Assembly: GCA_964485405.1 (NCBI GenBank)
Contig: CAZAJG010000004.1
Coordinates: 82,201-146,200, forward strand
Length of the DNA: 64,000 nt
Origin: CAKZNE01 sp964485405
GTDB lineage: Bacteria; Bacteroidota; Bacteroidia; Flavobacteriales; Schleiferiaceae
Direction of reading: 5' to 3'
Part shown: positions 44,863 through 53,284 of the stretch, piece by piece
Layout: the number at the start of each line of letters is the position of its first letter
How positions within the stretch are numbered: position 1 is the first letter of the stretch
The notes under the pieces: generated by a model
Told to the model about the DNA's origin: nothing
The model's input: the letters and a program-made list of their open reading frames with translations, nothing else
Databases searched by the model: none
Position numbers and translations under genes: made by a program

Positions 44863-45837
44863 ATGAAAAAGTTAACAATCCTATTGAGCCTTACTTTCTT
44901 CTCTTTAACCGGCTTAAAGGCACAAATTTCTCCGTCAGAACTACTAGCAGGATCTGCTGCTGATATTAATTACTTAGCCAATGGCTACCTATCTCCGTTT
45001 GGAAACGCACTTTCCGAAAGCTTAAACAACGGCTGGTATCAAACTGCTAAAACGCACAATCTAGGTCGTTTTGATCTAATGATTACGCCTACAGTTGTTT
45101 TTATTCCTGATGCGGATAAAGTGTTTACCATTAATAACTCTCAATTAGATGAGCTACAGCTATCTTCTGGAACATCTGCAGAATCACCTACAGCTTTTGG
45201 AGCAGAAAGTGGAGCTGCTCAACTTGAGTACAAACAATTTCCGGGAACAGATTTTAACTTACCTACAGGTATAGATTTAATTGCGCTTCCTGTTCCTATG
45301 GCTAAACTATCTGTAGGTCTTATTAAGAATACGGAGTTATCTATTCGTTATTTACCAGAAATATCTGTTCCAAATGTGGAAGATGGTAAAACCAGTATGT
45401 TCGGAATCGGAGTAAAACACGATATTTTACAGTGGATCCCAAAAGGAAAACTACTGCCATTTAGCGCTTCTGCATTTTTCGGATACACAAGAGTTGACTA
45501 TTCACAATCTGTAGGTACAGATCAGGAATTGGCTCTTTCTTCTTCTGGGGTAACTTTTAGAGCTTTAGTTTCTAAGAAAATCTTGTTCATTACACCCTAT
45601 GCCGGTTTTGGACTGAATACCGGAAATACCGACATTACCCTTACCGGAGCTTTTAGCGGTCCAAGAGGTGAGTCTTTTGTTGATCCAATCAGTATCACAA
45701 CAGAGAATAGTGGAAGCTTTGTGGGGAATGTTGGAGTACGTCTTAAGTTTCTTCTTATCGCTGCTGTGTTTGTTGATTACACCTTTGGTGATTACAATGC
45801 GGTAACCAGCGGATTAGGAGTAAGTGTTGATTTCTAA
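44863..45837 (+). CDS. DUF6588-like outer membrane beta-barrel protein
   Basis: A 324-residue secreted protein (signal peptide ending near LKAQ). The block ANGYLSPFGNALSESLNNGWYQTAKTHNLGRFD matches a Bacteroidota family (DUF6588-like) from memory; the rest is a series of alternating aromatic/Gly beta strands ending in GLGVSVDF, typical of an outer-membrane barrel. Function is unknown. It is followed by a strong terminator. Confidence 0.75.
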   Translation: MKKLTILLSLTFFSLTGLKAQISPSELLAGSAADINYLANGYLSPFGNALSESLNNGWYQTAKTHNLGRFDLMITPTVVFIPDADKVFTINNSQLDELQLSSGTSAESPTAFGAESGAAQLEYKQFPGTDFNLPTGIDLIALPVPMAKLSVGLIKNTELSIRYLPEISVPNVEDGKTSMFGIGVKHDILQWIPKGKLLPFSASAFFGYTRVDYSQSVGTDQELALSSSGVTFRALVSKKILFITPYAGFGLNTGNTDITLTGAFSGPRGESFVDPISITTENSGSFVGNVGVRLKFLLIAAVFVDYTFGDYNAVTSGLGVSVDF

Positions 45838-45866
45838 TTAATCCATACCATCTTATTTTATAGCAT

Positions 45867-45897
45867 ATCCCCTACTTTTGTAGGGGATTTTTATTTT
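45867..45897 (+). terminator. Hairpin terminator between DUF6588 gene and fmt
   Basis: ATCCCCTAC at 45867-45875 pairs perfectly with GTAGGGGAT at 45880-45888, a four-base loop, followed by a T run. Confidence 0.9.
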
Positions 45898-45902
45898 ACC
45901 AT

Positions 45903-46847
45903 ATGCGCATTGTATTCATGGGAACTCCGGAATTTGCCGTTTGTTCTCTAAACCAAATTCACCAGTCCAAAAATTTTGACGTTGTTGGCGTTGTAACCGC
46001 TGCAGACCGTCCTGCTGGAAGGGGTAGAAAGTTAAAAGCTTCTGCCGTTAAAGAATATGCCCTTGAGCATGATTTAACCGTTCTTCAACCCTTAAAGCTG
46101 CGAGATCCTGAATTTTTGAATGAATTGGAACAACTTAAAGCAGATGTTTTTGTGGTAGTAGCTTTTAGAATGTTACCAGAAGTAGTTTGGAAGATGCCGC
46201 CCAAAGGCACTATAAACTTACATGGTTCTCTTTTACCCCAATATCGTGGAGCTGCTCCTATAAACTGGGCCATTATAAATGGAGAAACAAAAACGGGTGC
46301 CACAACCTTCTTTATTAACGAACGAATAGATGAAGGCGAAATGATTCTTCATACTGAGATAAACATCGGAGAGAAAGATAATGTAGGCCATGTGCACGAT
46401 AAACTTATGCAAACAGGTGCAGAGTTGTTATTAGATACTTTAACATTAATTGATGCGGATAAAGTAAAACCCATTCCTCAAGACTTCAATCAAACTTTAA
46501 AAGCAGCTCCAAAGCTTACCCGAGATAACACTCGCATCCAGTTTGATAAAAATGCAAAAGATGTATTGAATTTCATTCGTGGTCTTTCTCCATATCCCGG
46601 AGCTTACACTTTCCTTCAAACCGATGAGGAAAAGATTCAGGTGAAGATATTTGATGCAGAAATAACCGAAAACGAAGTAAAAGGAAAAGCAGGAAGTATG
46701 ATTACGGATGGCAAAAATACGCTGGTTGTTGCTTGTTCAGAAGGCTCTTTGATGATTCATGAACTCCAAATACAAGGGAAAAAGCGCATGAAAACAGGGG
46801 AATTACTCAATGGTTTCAGAATTGATCCGAACAGCCATTGGGGCTAA
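45903..46847 (+). CDS. fmt: Methionyl-tRNA formyltransferase
   Basis: Formylates initiator Met-tRNA using 10-formyl-tetrahydrofolate. The protein (314 residues) begins MRIVFMGTPEFAV, has INLHGSLLPQYRGAAPINWAI with the catalytic Asn/His, and IDEGEMI with the catalytic Asp, and an OB-like C-terminal domain. Length and motif order are normal. It begins shortly after the preceding terminator (about 6 bases past the T run), so its promoter must lie within or upstream of that region. No def gene is next to it. Confidence 0.96.
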   Translation: MRIVFMGTPEFAVCSLNQIHQSKNFDVVGVVTAADRPAGRGRKLKASAVKEYALEHDLTVLQPLKLRDPEFLNELEQLKADVFVVVAFRMLPEVVWKMPPKGTINLHGSLLPQYRGAAPINWAIINGETKTGATTFFINERIDEGEMILHTEINIGEKDNVGHVHDKLMQTGAELLLDTLTLIDADKVKPIPQDFNQTLKAAPKLTRDNTRIQFDKNAKDVLNFIRGLSPYPGAYTFLQTDEEKIQVKIFDAEITENEVKGKAGSMITDGKNTLVVACSEGSLMIHELQIQGKKRMKTGELLNGFRIDPNSHWG

Positions 46848-46934
46848 AACCATTACTATCAGGCACTTTTACCTCTCCTTTATTAACAAATTTTCAGAAT
46901 TTTCAACAAATTCGGGTATTTTTTGGGCTTAATC

Positions 46935-46964
46935 TTGCGCAATCCCGCTATTCGTCTAACTTTG
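46935..46964 (+). promoter_or_regulatory. TTG-N19-TAACTTTG promoter of the HU gene
   Basis: TTG at 46935-46937, a 19-base spacer and TAACTTTG at 46957-46964. The ATG of the HU gene is 44 bases further. This is the clearest consensus promoter in the window, fitting a highly expressed protein. Confidence 0.65.
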
Positions 46965-47007
46965 TTAGGGTAATTGTTATATTGTTTAACCAAAATTAAT
47001 CATCATT

Positions 47008-47277
47008 ATGAACAAAGCTGATCTTATTGATGCTATGGCTGCTGATGCCGGTATCTCTAAAGCTGCTGCTAAGAAAGCACTAGATTCTTTCACGGATAAC
47101 GTAAGTGGCACTCTTGGAAAAGGAGGAAGAGTTACAGTATTAGGTTTCGGTACCTTCTCAACTTCTGAAAGATCTGCCCGCGAAGGACGTAATCCTCAAA
47201 CCGGAAAGAAAATTCAAATTCCAGCTAAAACAGTAGCTAAATTTAAAGCAGGCTCTGACCTAGTAAACAAGCTATAA
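47008..47277 (+). CDS. HU-family DNA-binding protein
   Basis: Nucleoid-associated protein of 89 residues, acting as a dimer to bend DNA. The N-terminal helices MNKADLIDAMAADAGISKAA and the DNA-binding arm GFGTFSTSERSAREGRNPQTG with the Arg-Asn-Pro tip are typical. The C-terminus AKFKAGSDLVNKL completes the normal length. It has its own promoter and terminator, so it is a monocistronic gene. Confidence 0.96.
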   Translation: MNKADLIDAMAADAGISKAAAKKALDSFTDNVSGTLGKGGRVTVLGFGTFSTSERSAREGRNPQTGKKIQIPAKTVAKFKAGSDLVNKL

Positions 47278-47303
47278 TTTTTTACTACCGCAAAGCATTA
47301 AAG

Positions 47304-47330
47304 GCTTCCACTTGTGGAAGCTTTTTTTTT
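47304..47330 (+). terminator. Hairpin terminator after the HU gene
   Basis: GCTTCCAC at 47304-47311 pairs with GTGGAAGC at 47314-47321, followed by nine T. It overlaps the end of the convergent prmC gene by two bases. Confidence 0.88.
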
Positions 47331-48168
47331 ACCCTATTCTAAGAAATCGATCGTTGCCAGACATGTCCTTAATTAGTTTCGTGCTCCAACCTTCTTTCTC
47401 AAAAAGCGTGCGCGTCTCTTCGCCTAACTGTTGATTTAACTCTAGGTATACTTTCCCCTTGGGATTTAATCCTTGCTGGATAAAGTCTAAAATTCTTCGA
47501 TAAAAAATTAATGGATCTTCATCTTTTACAAATAGAGCCAAATGTGGTTCGTATTCTAGAACTTGATTAGACATCTCGGCACTTTCAGACTCTTTTATGT
47601 AGGGTGGATTACTCACAATCAGGTCAAAAGTTCCTTCAATATCACCCCATTCTTTTAAAAAATCGATTTGATAAAAGTCAGCATCAAGCTTTTGGTTATA
47701 CCCATTTTCACAAGCCATAGCTAAGGCATCTTCAGAAACATCAACCCCTATCACCTCATGCTTTGGATAAAGGCTTTTTAAGCTCAAAGCAATGCAACCA
47801 CTTCCTGTACCTATATCTAATATTCTTCCTTTGAGATTAGCGGAATAATCCTTTTGAATAAGATCTACCAACTCCTCCGTTTCCGGCCGTGGAATCAACG
47901 TATGTTCATCTACAAGAAAACTACTTCCAAAAAAATCTACCCTACCGATAATATATTGAATAGGCTTACCTCCTTTTAAATCTTGAAGCGCTTTTATAAG
48001 TCGGTCTAGCTTCTGCCCTTCTAAATCAAAGCTTGAATCCATTCTCAATTGCAAAGGATCAACATCCGAATAGTTCAAAACTTCCTGAAGCAGTATATTT
48101 ATTTCCGAAAGACTATAAATATCGTTCAGTTCCTTATTAAATGTTTCTTGTATTTCTGATAGACGCAT
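47329..48168 (-). CDS. prmC: Release factor glutamine methyltransferase
   Basis: Methylates the GGQ glutamine of RF1 and RF2. A small N-terminal helical domain is followed by the SAM-binding domain: RILDIGTGSGCIALSLKS (motif I), VIGVDVSEDALA, and the catalytic VSNPPYIKESE (NPPY). The 279-residue length is normal. It converges on the HU gene. No prfA is adjacent in the window. Confidence 0.95.
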   Translation of the reverse strand: MRLSEIQETFNKELNDIYSLSEINILLQEVLNYSDVDPLQLRMDSSFDLEGQKLDRLIKALQDLKGGKPIQYIIGRVDFFGSSFLVDEHTLIPRPETEELVDLIQKDYSANLKGRILDIGTGSGCIALSLKSLYPKHEVIGVDVSEDALAMACENGYNQKLDADFYQIDFLKEWGDIEGTFDLIVSNPPYIKESESAEMSNQVLEYEPHLALFVKDEDPLIFYRRILDFIQQGLNPKGKVYLELNQQLGEETRTLFEKEGWSTKLIKDMSGNDRFLRIG

Positions 48169-48238
48169 CTTAAACTATCCTATAAAAAGAAAGATCTCAA
48201 TTGAGATCTTTCCAGTTGTTCATATTTAAAAATGACTT

Positions 48239-49060
48239 CTAGTCATTATTCGCCATATACTGCTCCATAACTGCATCACTTACACCCATATTGCTAAAAC
48301 CTCCATCATGATAAAGGTTTTGAAGCGTAACCTTTTTCGTTAAATCGCTAAATAGAGAAATGGTGTAACTCGCACATTCATCGGCTGTAGCATTTCCTAA
48401 TGGTGATGTTTTTTCAGCGAATTTGATAAAACCATCAAAGCCTTTCACTCCGCTTCCAGCAGTTGTCATGGTTGGCGATTGAGAAATCGTATTCACTCTT
48501 ACTTTTTTCTTAACTCCCCAATGGTATCCAAAACTACGAGCAATGCTCTCTAAGTATGCCTTGTTATCCGCCATATCGTTATAATCTGGGAATGTACGTT
48601 GTGCCGCCATATATGTAAGCGCAACAATACTACCCCACTCAGCCATACTATCTAGCTTCCATGCGGTTTGCATTACTTTATGAAAAGATACTGCTGAAAC
48701 ATCCCAACCCTTTTCCAGCCAGCTATAATTTAAATCTGTATAATGCTTTCCTTTTCTAACATTTACAGACATTCCTATAGAGTGGAGCACAAAGTCTAAT
48801 TTACCTCCTAAAATCTCTTCTGCTTTGGTAAAAAGATTTTCAAGATCTTCCAGATTTGTTGCATCTGCAGGAATAATCTCCGAGCCCGTATTTTCTGCCA
48901 ATTTGTTAATCTCACCCATACGCATGGCTACAGGTGCATTGGTTAAAACGAATTTAGCTCCACTTTCATGAGCTTGTTCTGCAACTTTCCAAGCAATAGA
49001 ACTACTATCTAACGCTCCGAATATGATACCTCTTTTTCCTTCTAGAAGTTTTAAAGACAT
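48239..49060 (-). CDS. fabI: Enoyl-ACP reductase (NADH), FabI
   Basis: Last step of fatty-acid elongation: reduction of enoyl-ACP with NADH. A 273-residue short-chain reductase from the ATG at 49060 (MSLKLLEGKRGIIFG); an upstream ATG at 49120 would add 20 residues without family match. Visible are GIIFGALDSSSIAWKVAEQAHE, the SIGMS block, catalytic YNDMADNKA (Tyr-x6-Lys) and QSPTMTTAGSG. Target of triclosan-like inhibitors by family knowledge. It is a single gene. Confidence 0.95.
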   Translation of the reverse strand: MSLKLLEGKRGIIFGALDSSSIAWKVAEQAHESGAKFVLTNAPVAMRMGEINKLAENTGSEIIPADATNLEDLENLFTKAEEILGGKLDFVLHSIGMSVNVRKGKHYTDLNYSWLEKGWDVSAVSFHKVMQTAWKLDSMAEWGSIVALTYMAAQRTFPDYNDMADNKAYLESIARSFGYHWGVKKKVRVNTISQSPTMTTAGSGVKGFDGFIKFAEKTSPLGNATADECASYTISLFSDLTKKVTLQNLYHDGGFSNMGVSDAVMEQYMANND

Positions 49061-49166
49061 AAAATTTTTATTAATCTGATTCGGGGGTAAAGGTAATTTT
49101 TTTGGTAAAAGTAAAACCACCTCACCCCTGCTCTTAACTTACCCAATTATTGAATAGAATGGTTCG

Positions 49167-49277
49167 CTAAGGAATGCCAATGTACTTATGTGTTTGCAAA
49201 CTGATTTGCCATCTTGGATTTGCCATTACATAATCTGAAATCAAAGACGTCATAGCTTCCTTTTTACTCCACTCTGG
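49167..49277 (-). pseudogene. queE: Out-of-frame C-terminal remnant of queE
   Basis: Reading the - strand in another frame from 49277 gives 36 residues, PEWSKKEAMTSLISDYVMAN then PRWQISLQTHKYIGIP and a TAG stop. This is the family C-terminus of QueE (LQTHK). It is separated from the N-terminal part by a missing block and a frameshift near 49277-49285. Confidence 0.75.
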
Positions 49278-49690
49278 TAAACATCTTCTTTTGGTGGTTT
49301 ATTCTTTTTAGGTGATAAACAAATCCAATCCCAAATACCTGTTAATGGGTAAGCTCCAGATGTTTCTATATGAATTTGTTTGTTTTTTTCTTTTAACGCC
49401 TCAGTGAGGGGAAGCATATTCCAAGTTAAAGGTTCTCCCCCTGTAACTACTACTGTATCTGAATAAGGTAAGCTTGAGCTTACAATCTCATTAATAGCCG
49501 TTGGTGGATGCAAATCTGGGTTCCAACTTTCCTTTACATCACACCAATGACATCCTACATCACAACCTCCAATTCGTATAAAGTATGCGGCTTTCCCTGT
49601 ATGAAAGCCTTCCCCTTGAATCGTATAGAATTGTTCCATGAGCGGCAGCATAGTGCCTTTCTCTACTTTCACCTTATCCTTTTCATTCAT
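49250..49690 (-). CDS. queE: 7-carboxy-7-deazaguanine synthase QueE, frameshifted and truncated
   Basis: Radical SAM enzyme of queuosine synthesis. The 146 residues hold the N-terminal two-thirds: FYTIQGEGFHTGKAAYFIRIGG, the iron-sulphur motif CDVGCHWCD (Cys-x3-Cys-x2-Cys) and VVVTGGEPLTWNMLPL, then WDWICLSPKKNKPPKEDV. The last nine residues before the stop are not family-like: they come from reading the true C-terminus in the wrong frame. Together the two parts make about 173 residues, short of the usual 200 to 210, so about 35 to 40 residues plus a frameshift are lost. It is either a real mutation or an assembly collapse; start ATG at 49690 is natural. Confidence 0.85.
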   Translation of the reverse strand: MNEKDKVKVEKGTMLPLMEQFYTIQGEGFHTGKAAYFIRIGGCDVGCHWCDVKESWNPDLHPPTAINEIVSSSLPYSDTVVVTGGEPLTWNMLPLTEALKEKNKQIHIETSGAYPLTGIWDWICLSPKKNKPPKEDVYQSGVKRKL

Positions 49691-49798
49691 GCTGCAAATG
49701 TAAAATTATGCCTCGGTTTATCCCTTTTACCGATTAATGAAAAATTTCACCTCATAAAATCTTAAATTGCCAAAGAAATTAGTCTGAAACGAGTAGCT

Positions 49799-50384
49799 AT
49801 GATCAAAAGGTTAGCCCTTGTACTTTCATTGTTTTTATCGGCATATGGTTTAAGTGCACAAAATGTAAGTGCCCGATTAGGATTACTCCCTTATCATTGG
49901 TTGGATTATCAAGGAGTACCGATCTTTATAGAGTTAGGCTTAGAATGGGAGCCTATCTACAGCGTAGGTTTAATTGGCTCGGTTAAAGTAATGGACGATT
50001 CTTTTGAAGAAAATGGTAGGTACAATAGGCCTGGAGTTGAAATTAGCTTACAACCCCGATTTTACTTTGATCAAGAAGAAGGCAATGATGGGCCCTACAT
50101 AGGCCTACCCATGTCTGTTGCTACTTATGGAAATTACACAGCTGTTAATTCCCGTAACGGCTGCGAAGATCGTTTTCAGCATGAGTATTATGAATTCTCT
50201 GGATTTATTGGGTATAAAACTCCTGGAAGGTTTGGTGCTGATTTTTTCGGTGNNNNNNNNNNCTTCCTACCGTACCACTTACTTTTATCAAGAGTCTTCT
50301 TGCAATTCTGCTGGAGAGGTAACCAATGATATTCGGAGAAAATGGCTTTTAGAAATTGGCGTTCGACTCACTTACCGGCTATAA
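49799..50384 (+). CDS. Small outer membrane beta-barrel-like protein, frame broken by N gap
   Basis: A secreted protein (signal peptide ending near GLSAQN) with alternating beta strands (SVGLIGSVKVMDDS, VEISLQPRFYFDQE, FSGFIGYKTPG). After a 10-N run at 50253-50262 the frame that started at 49799 gives a non-family tail, while another frame reads SYRTTYFYQESSCNSAGEV and ends in LLEIGVRLTYRL, a typical closing barrel strand. The real gene therefore runs to 50384 and the true gap length differs from 10 by a non-multiple of 3. Function is unknown. A terminator follows at once. Confidence 0.7.
50253..50262. other. Assembly gap of 10 N inside the outer membrane protein gene
   Basis: Third gap of the same length in the window. 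The frames on its two sides do not match, so the gap is not truly 10 bases. Confidence 0.95.
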
Positions 50385-50416
50385 AAAAGCCTGAGAGGAA
50401 AATCCCATCAGGCTCT
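50383..50416. terminator. Bidirectional terminator between the OMP and C1 peptidase genes
   Basis: AGCCTGA at 50388-50394 pairs with TCAGGCT at 50408-50414. The A run on the left gives a T run for the - strand peptidase gene, so it is stronger in that direction; there is only a short T stretch on the + side. Confidence 0.75.
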
Positions 50417-50443
50417 TAATATTACAAAATTTCAGTACTGTTT

Positions 50444-51634
50444 TTATATATCCAATCTCTTCTTTAAGCGCTTTGGAACCGCATCCTTATGCACAAGTAT
50501 AGATATCGTCTTGTATCTTAAAAAGGATTCAGAAGCATAAATATATCCAGGTCGAAATTGATTTTCACGATCTCCCCAGCTGTTCTTTACAATATAATAC
50601 TTGTTTCCTTTTTGATCTTTAACCATACCTGTAATCTGCATTCCATGATCATCGGTGGTTTGATAATTATCGTATGCCTCTTGTCTCATTTCTTGACTTA
50701 CAATTAGCTCGTCTTTTGGCCCATCAAACATTTGCGCTCTTTCTTCTTTGCTCATATCAGATACTGGAGTGAGAGGATTTAGTGCCAAACCGTTCTTTAA
50801 AGAAAAACCTTTTTCACTCACATCTGTAGCCCAACTTACTGAATAACCGCTTTCCAAACTATTGTCTAAAACCTCAATCATATCATCTAAAGGAACATTG
50901 TGACTTAAGCCCCAAGTCCAGTTATCTGGCACTTCAATCATCATTTCCTCATAAAAAGGCTTATGTTGGAACGAAGTGATTTGAACGTAGTCATCTGCAT
51001 CTACACCAACATATTCATCTGCAAATGTACGTGGTGTATACTTTTTACCATTGTATTCAAACTCTTCAGGATAAGAACCTAAATATGCATCTAAAGTCGC
51101 ATCAAATGCCTTTCTCCAAGAAGGGGTAAGCTTTCCGTTAGGGTTCTTGATCACTTGATCCAGTTGAGCCTTTAAAAGGCCTTCTAATTCACCATGGTTG
51201 TTTGATTCTGCACCATAGTCTAATCCTTTGTATATCTCTTGAGGAACAGCACCGTATTTTTTAATTATGTATAGAACATCTGGCAACGCTCCACCTTGAG
51301 CGAAATTTAGATGCCCGTGTAAGCGTACATATTTTTCAGCTTTGTCTTTATATACCTGTCTAACGGTAAACATTTCCGATAAATCCACAGGTTCTTTCCC
51401 GTTTCGGATCATTTCAGACTCTATAAAGCTGGTGGTGGCATAACTCCAACACGTACCGCTTCTTCCTTGATTTTTTACAGGAGTGGTTTCTAGGTCAACA
51501 ATGGTTTCAAAAAGAAACTCTCCTTCTACATCACTACCATTCTCTTTAATCTGGTTAATCAGCTCATCTTGTGCCAACAATGGTAAAGAAAAACAAGCAA
51601 CCGCTGCCAGCCAGAAACTTTTAGTTTTAATCAT
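50444..51634 (-). CDS. C1-family cysteine peptidase (bleomycin hydrolase / aminopeptidase C type)
   Basis: A papain-fold peptidase of 396 residues with a signal peptide (ending near LLAQD). The active-site triad can be placed: Cys62 in KNQGRSGTCWSYATTSF, His in TTDDHGMQITG and Asn in YYIVKNSWGD. The insertion pattern is that of the aminopeptidase C / bleomycin hydrolase group (VRQVYKDKAEKYVRLHGHLNFAQGG). The signal peptide indicates export, unlike cytosolic PepC. It probably degrades peptides in the periplasm or outside. It is a single gene convergent with the small OMP gene. Confidence 0.9.
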   Translation of the reverse strand: MIKTKSFWLAAVACFSLPLLAQDELINQIKENGSDVEGEFLFETIVDLETTPVKNQGRSGTCWSYATTSFIESEMIRNGKEPVDLSEMFTVRQVYKDKAEKYVRLHGHLNFAQGGALPDVLYIIKKYGAVPQEIYKGLDYGAESNNHGELEGLLKAQLDQVIKNPNGKLTPSWRKAFDATLDAYLGSYPEEFEYNGKKYTPRTFADEYVGVDADDYVQITSFQHKPFYEEMMIEVPDNWTWGLSHNVPLDDMIEVLDNSLESGYSVSWATDVSEKGFSLKNGLALNPLTPVSDMSKEERAQMFDGPKDELIVSQEMRQEAYDNYQTTDDHGMQITGMVKDQKGNKYYIVKNSWGDRENQFRPGYIYASESFLRYKTISILVHKDAVPKRLKKRLDI

Positions 51635-51687
51635 TATTTTATGTTCTTATATTTAGATTTTAGCTAAATTATTAAACTAAGGCTAAT

Positions 51688-52545
51688 ATGAAATTCTTAA
51701 AGGCATTATTTAGTGTCAAAGCGCTTTTAATCATCATGGGAATATTTATTGGACTCTTACTGGCTACACGCTTGGTAAACTTTGGAGCATCAGAGGAAGA
51801 AATTGCTTTGGCCTTTGCCAAAACAAGTTTTACTCCACAAGAACATTTCACCTCTTTTGAAGAAGGTAAGCTCCATTACGTAACCGTTGGAGACTCTACA
51901 AAACCAACTTTAGTTCTTATTCATGGCTCTCCAGGTAGCTGGGATGCCTGGCTGTCCTTATTAACAGATACCGATCTTCTGCAAAACTACTATGCCGTGG
52001 TTATAGATAGAGCAGGCTACAATAAAACTACTCTAGCCGGAAAGTATAGTTTGCATGAACAAAGTGTATTTCTCAAGCCCTTAATGGATAAATACTGTAA
52101 TAACTGTATAGTAGCCGGCCACTCCTATGGCGGAGGATTAGCTATGCAAACGGGTTTAGACTACCAACAAAAAGTAAAAGGTGTTATTTCCATTGCAGGA
52201 ACGGTAGCTTCTCAATTTCAAAAACCAAGATTCTACAATTATATTATCCATTACTCACCCATTAAATGGTTAATAGCAGAAGATTTAGCTACAAGTAACA
52301 AAGAGATGTGGGCCCTACAAAAAGACCTTGAATTGATGGAAACCAAATTGGAAGGGTTCACCAAAAAAGTAGCCATCATTCAAGGAAATGAAGATGTATT
52401 GGTAGACGGTCAATCTGCCCAACTGCTAGAATCAAAGCTTGTAAAGGCGGTTGTGAAACCAATCATTAAAGATGATATGAATCACTTTGTAATATGGAGT
52501 GATCAAGATTTAATTCTACAAGCGCTGGAGTGGATGGACCATTAA
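51688..52545 (+). CDS. Alpha/beta hydrolase
   Basis: A 285-residue hydrolase with an N-terminal membrane segment (about residues 10-27), so it is likely anchored with the catalytic domain in the periplasm. The oxyanion motif is LIHGSPGSWDAWLS, the nucleophile elbow is VAGHSYGGGLAMQ (Ser), the acid is probably the Asp in NEDVLVDGQ and the His lies in DDMNHFVIW. Substrate cannot be assigned. It diverges from the peptidase gene with 53 bases between the starts. Confidence 0.85.
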   Translation: MKFLKALFSVKALLIIMGIFIGLLLATRLVNFGASEEEIALAFAKTSFTPQEHFTSFEEGKLHYVTVGDSTKPTLVLIHGSPGSWDAWLSLLTDTDLLQNYYAVVIDRAGYNKTTLAGKYSLHEQSVFLKPLMDKYCNNCIVAGHSYGGGLAMQTGLDYQQKVKGVISIAGTVASQFQKPRFYNYIIHYSPIKWLIAEDLATSNKEMWALQKDLELMETKLEGFTKKVAIIQGNEDVLVDGQSAQLLESKLVKAVVKPIIKDDMNHFVIWSDQDLILQALEWMDH

Positions 52546-52553
52546 TTGCAACC

Positions 52554-52940
52554 TTAGGCTACCCTTTTAGTTCTTACATCTTCAATTTTTATATGATAAC
52601 TAGCTTTCGCCAGTTTCAAAGCTTTATTTCGATGATCAATCTCGTGTGCAAATACCTTAAGCAGGTAAAGCTTTTTATCCAAGGGATATAACTGAGATTT
52701 TATATACAACTTTTCCCCATCACCAGGAGGTTTAAATAGTTCCAATTTAACCTGAGTAATTTTATGTGTGTAGCCTTTCGGTGTAGCCGAGCTTATGCGA
52801 TTGAGCATTAAAGAGGCTGAAGATTCAATGAGATTTAACGCTTGCCATTCAGAACTGGGATATTCTGAGGAAGAAAGGGACAAGGTTTTTTGGTAGTTAG
52901 CCTTTTTACTATTATCTAAAATTCTAAATATATCTTTCAT
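52554..52940 (-). CDS. Hypothetical 128-residue protein
   Basis: Not recognised. No signal peptide or membrane segment is seen. Strand-rich sequence in the second half (KLYIKSQLYPLDKKLYLLKV, then HEIDHRNKALKLAKASYHIKI) faintly resembles the central sheet of hotdog-fold acyl-CoA thioesterases, including the A-x-A-x-Y pattern, but the catalytic residues cannot be placed. It is basic (many Lys). It ends 8 bases from the hydrolase stop in a convergent arrangement. The start at 52940 has no better alternative. Confidence 0.6.
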   Translation of the reverse strand: MKDIFRILDNSKKANYQKTLSLSSSEYPSSEWQALNLIESSASLMLNRISSATPKGYTHKITQVKLELFKPPGDGEKLYIKSQLYPLDKKLYLLKVFAHEIDHRNKALKLAKASYHIKIEDVRTKRVA

Positions 52941-53070
52941 AAGAGCAGCAATTTTGAAGGTGGAGTTTTTTTCTTGAGTTGAATAGAGGTGTTATAAAAA
53001 TTGCACTTAAACATTCGGCTTACATTCCAATGATTCATCTGATTTTTCATAGTTCTAAAGTTTAGAAATT

Positions 53071-53100
53071 AAAAAAGCCCCCTGATTTCAGGGGGCTTTT
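53071..53100 (-). terminator. Strong intrinsic terminator of the RNA candidate
   Basis: Stem of 13 bases, AAAAGCCCCCTGA at 53073-53085 with TCAGGGGGCTTTT at 53088-53100. On the - strand it is followed by T6 (A run at 53071-53076), and on the + strand by four T only. It stands between divergent genes, so neither flanking gene explains it as its own 3' end. Confidence 0.8.
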
Positions 53101-53218
53101 GCTTATATAAGTTTAATATTTACTTTTTCACATTGCCCCACTACTAGAATACCAATTGTACATATGCTTTTTAGTACAAATGAAAACTTCTCTAGTATTT
53201 TGGCACATTTTACTCATA
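53071..53218 (-). ncRNA. Candidate structured small RNA
   Basis: On the - strand a promoter (TTG at 53252-53254, 19-base spacer, TATTTTTG at 53225-53232) points to a start near 53218, and a strong terminator ends near 53071. In between, three pairs of perfectly nested inverted repeats form a rod-like hairpin: TGCC 53134-53137 with GGCA 53202-53205, ACTAGA 53143-53148 with TCTAGT 53191-53196, and TTGTAC 53156-53161 with GTACAA 53174-53179. The predicted length is about 148 bases and there is no long ORF. The long imperfect rod is reminiscent of 6S RNA, but homology was not tested. Confidence 0.5.
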
Positions 53219-53224
53219 TCCTAT

Positions 53225-53254
53225 CAAAAATAGAAAAAGAAAATTAGTAATCAA
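53225..53254 (-). promoter_or_regulatory. - strand TTG-N19-TATTTTTG promoter
   Basis: Read on the - strand: TTG at 53254-53252, 19 bases, TATTTTTG at 53232-53225. It fits the Bacteroidota promoter and lies 148 bases upstream of the terminator. Confidence 0.5.
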
Positions 53255-53269
53255 GCTATTCTCGTTTAT

Positions 53270-53277
53270 TATTTTTG
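53270..53277 (+). promoter_or_regulatory. TATTTTTG -7 box directly before the LuxR gene
   Basis: The box ends 7 bases before the ATG at 53285, so the transcript should be leaderless or have a leader of only a few bases. No TTG at the -33 place. Confidence 0.5.
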
Positions 53278-53284
53278 CGCCAAC

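Larger units (their letters stand above)
52941..53284. other. 344-base divergent intergenic region with an RNA candidate
   Basis: Lies between the 128-residue gene (- strand) and the LuxR gene (+ strand). It contains a terminator hairpin and nested palindromes described separately. The part from 52941 to 53070 shows nothing else. Confidence 0.6.
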
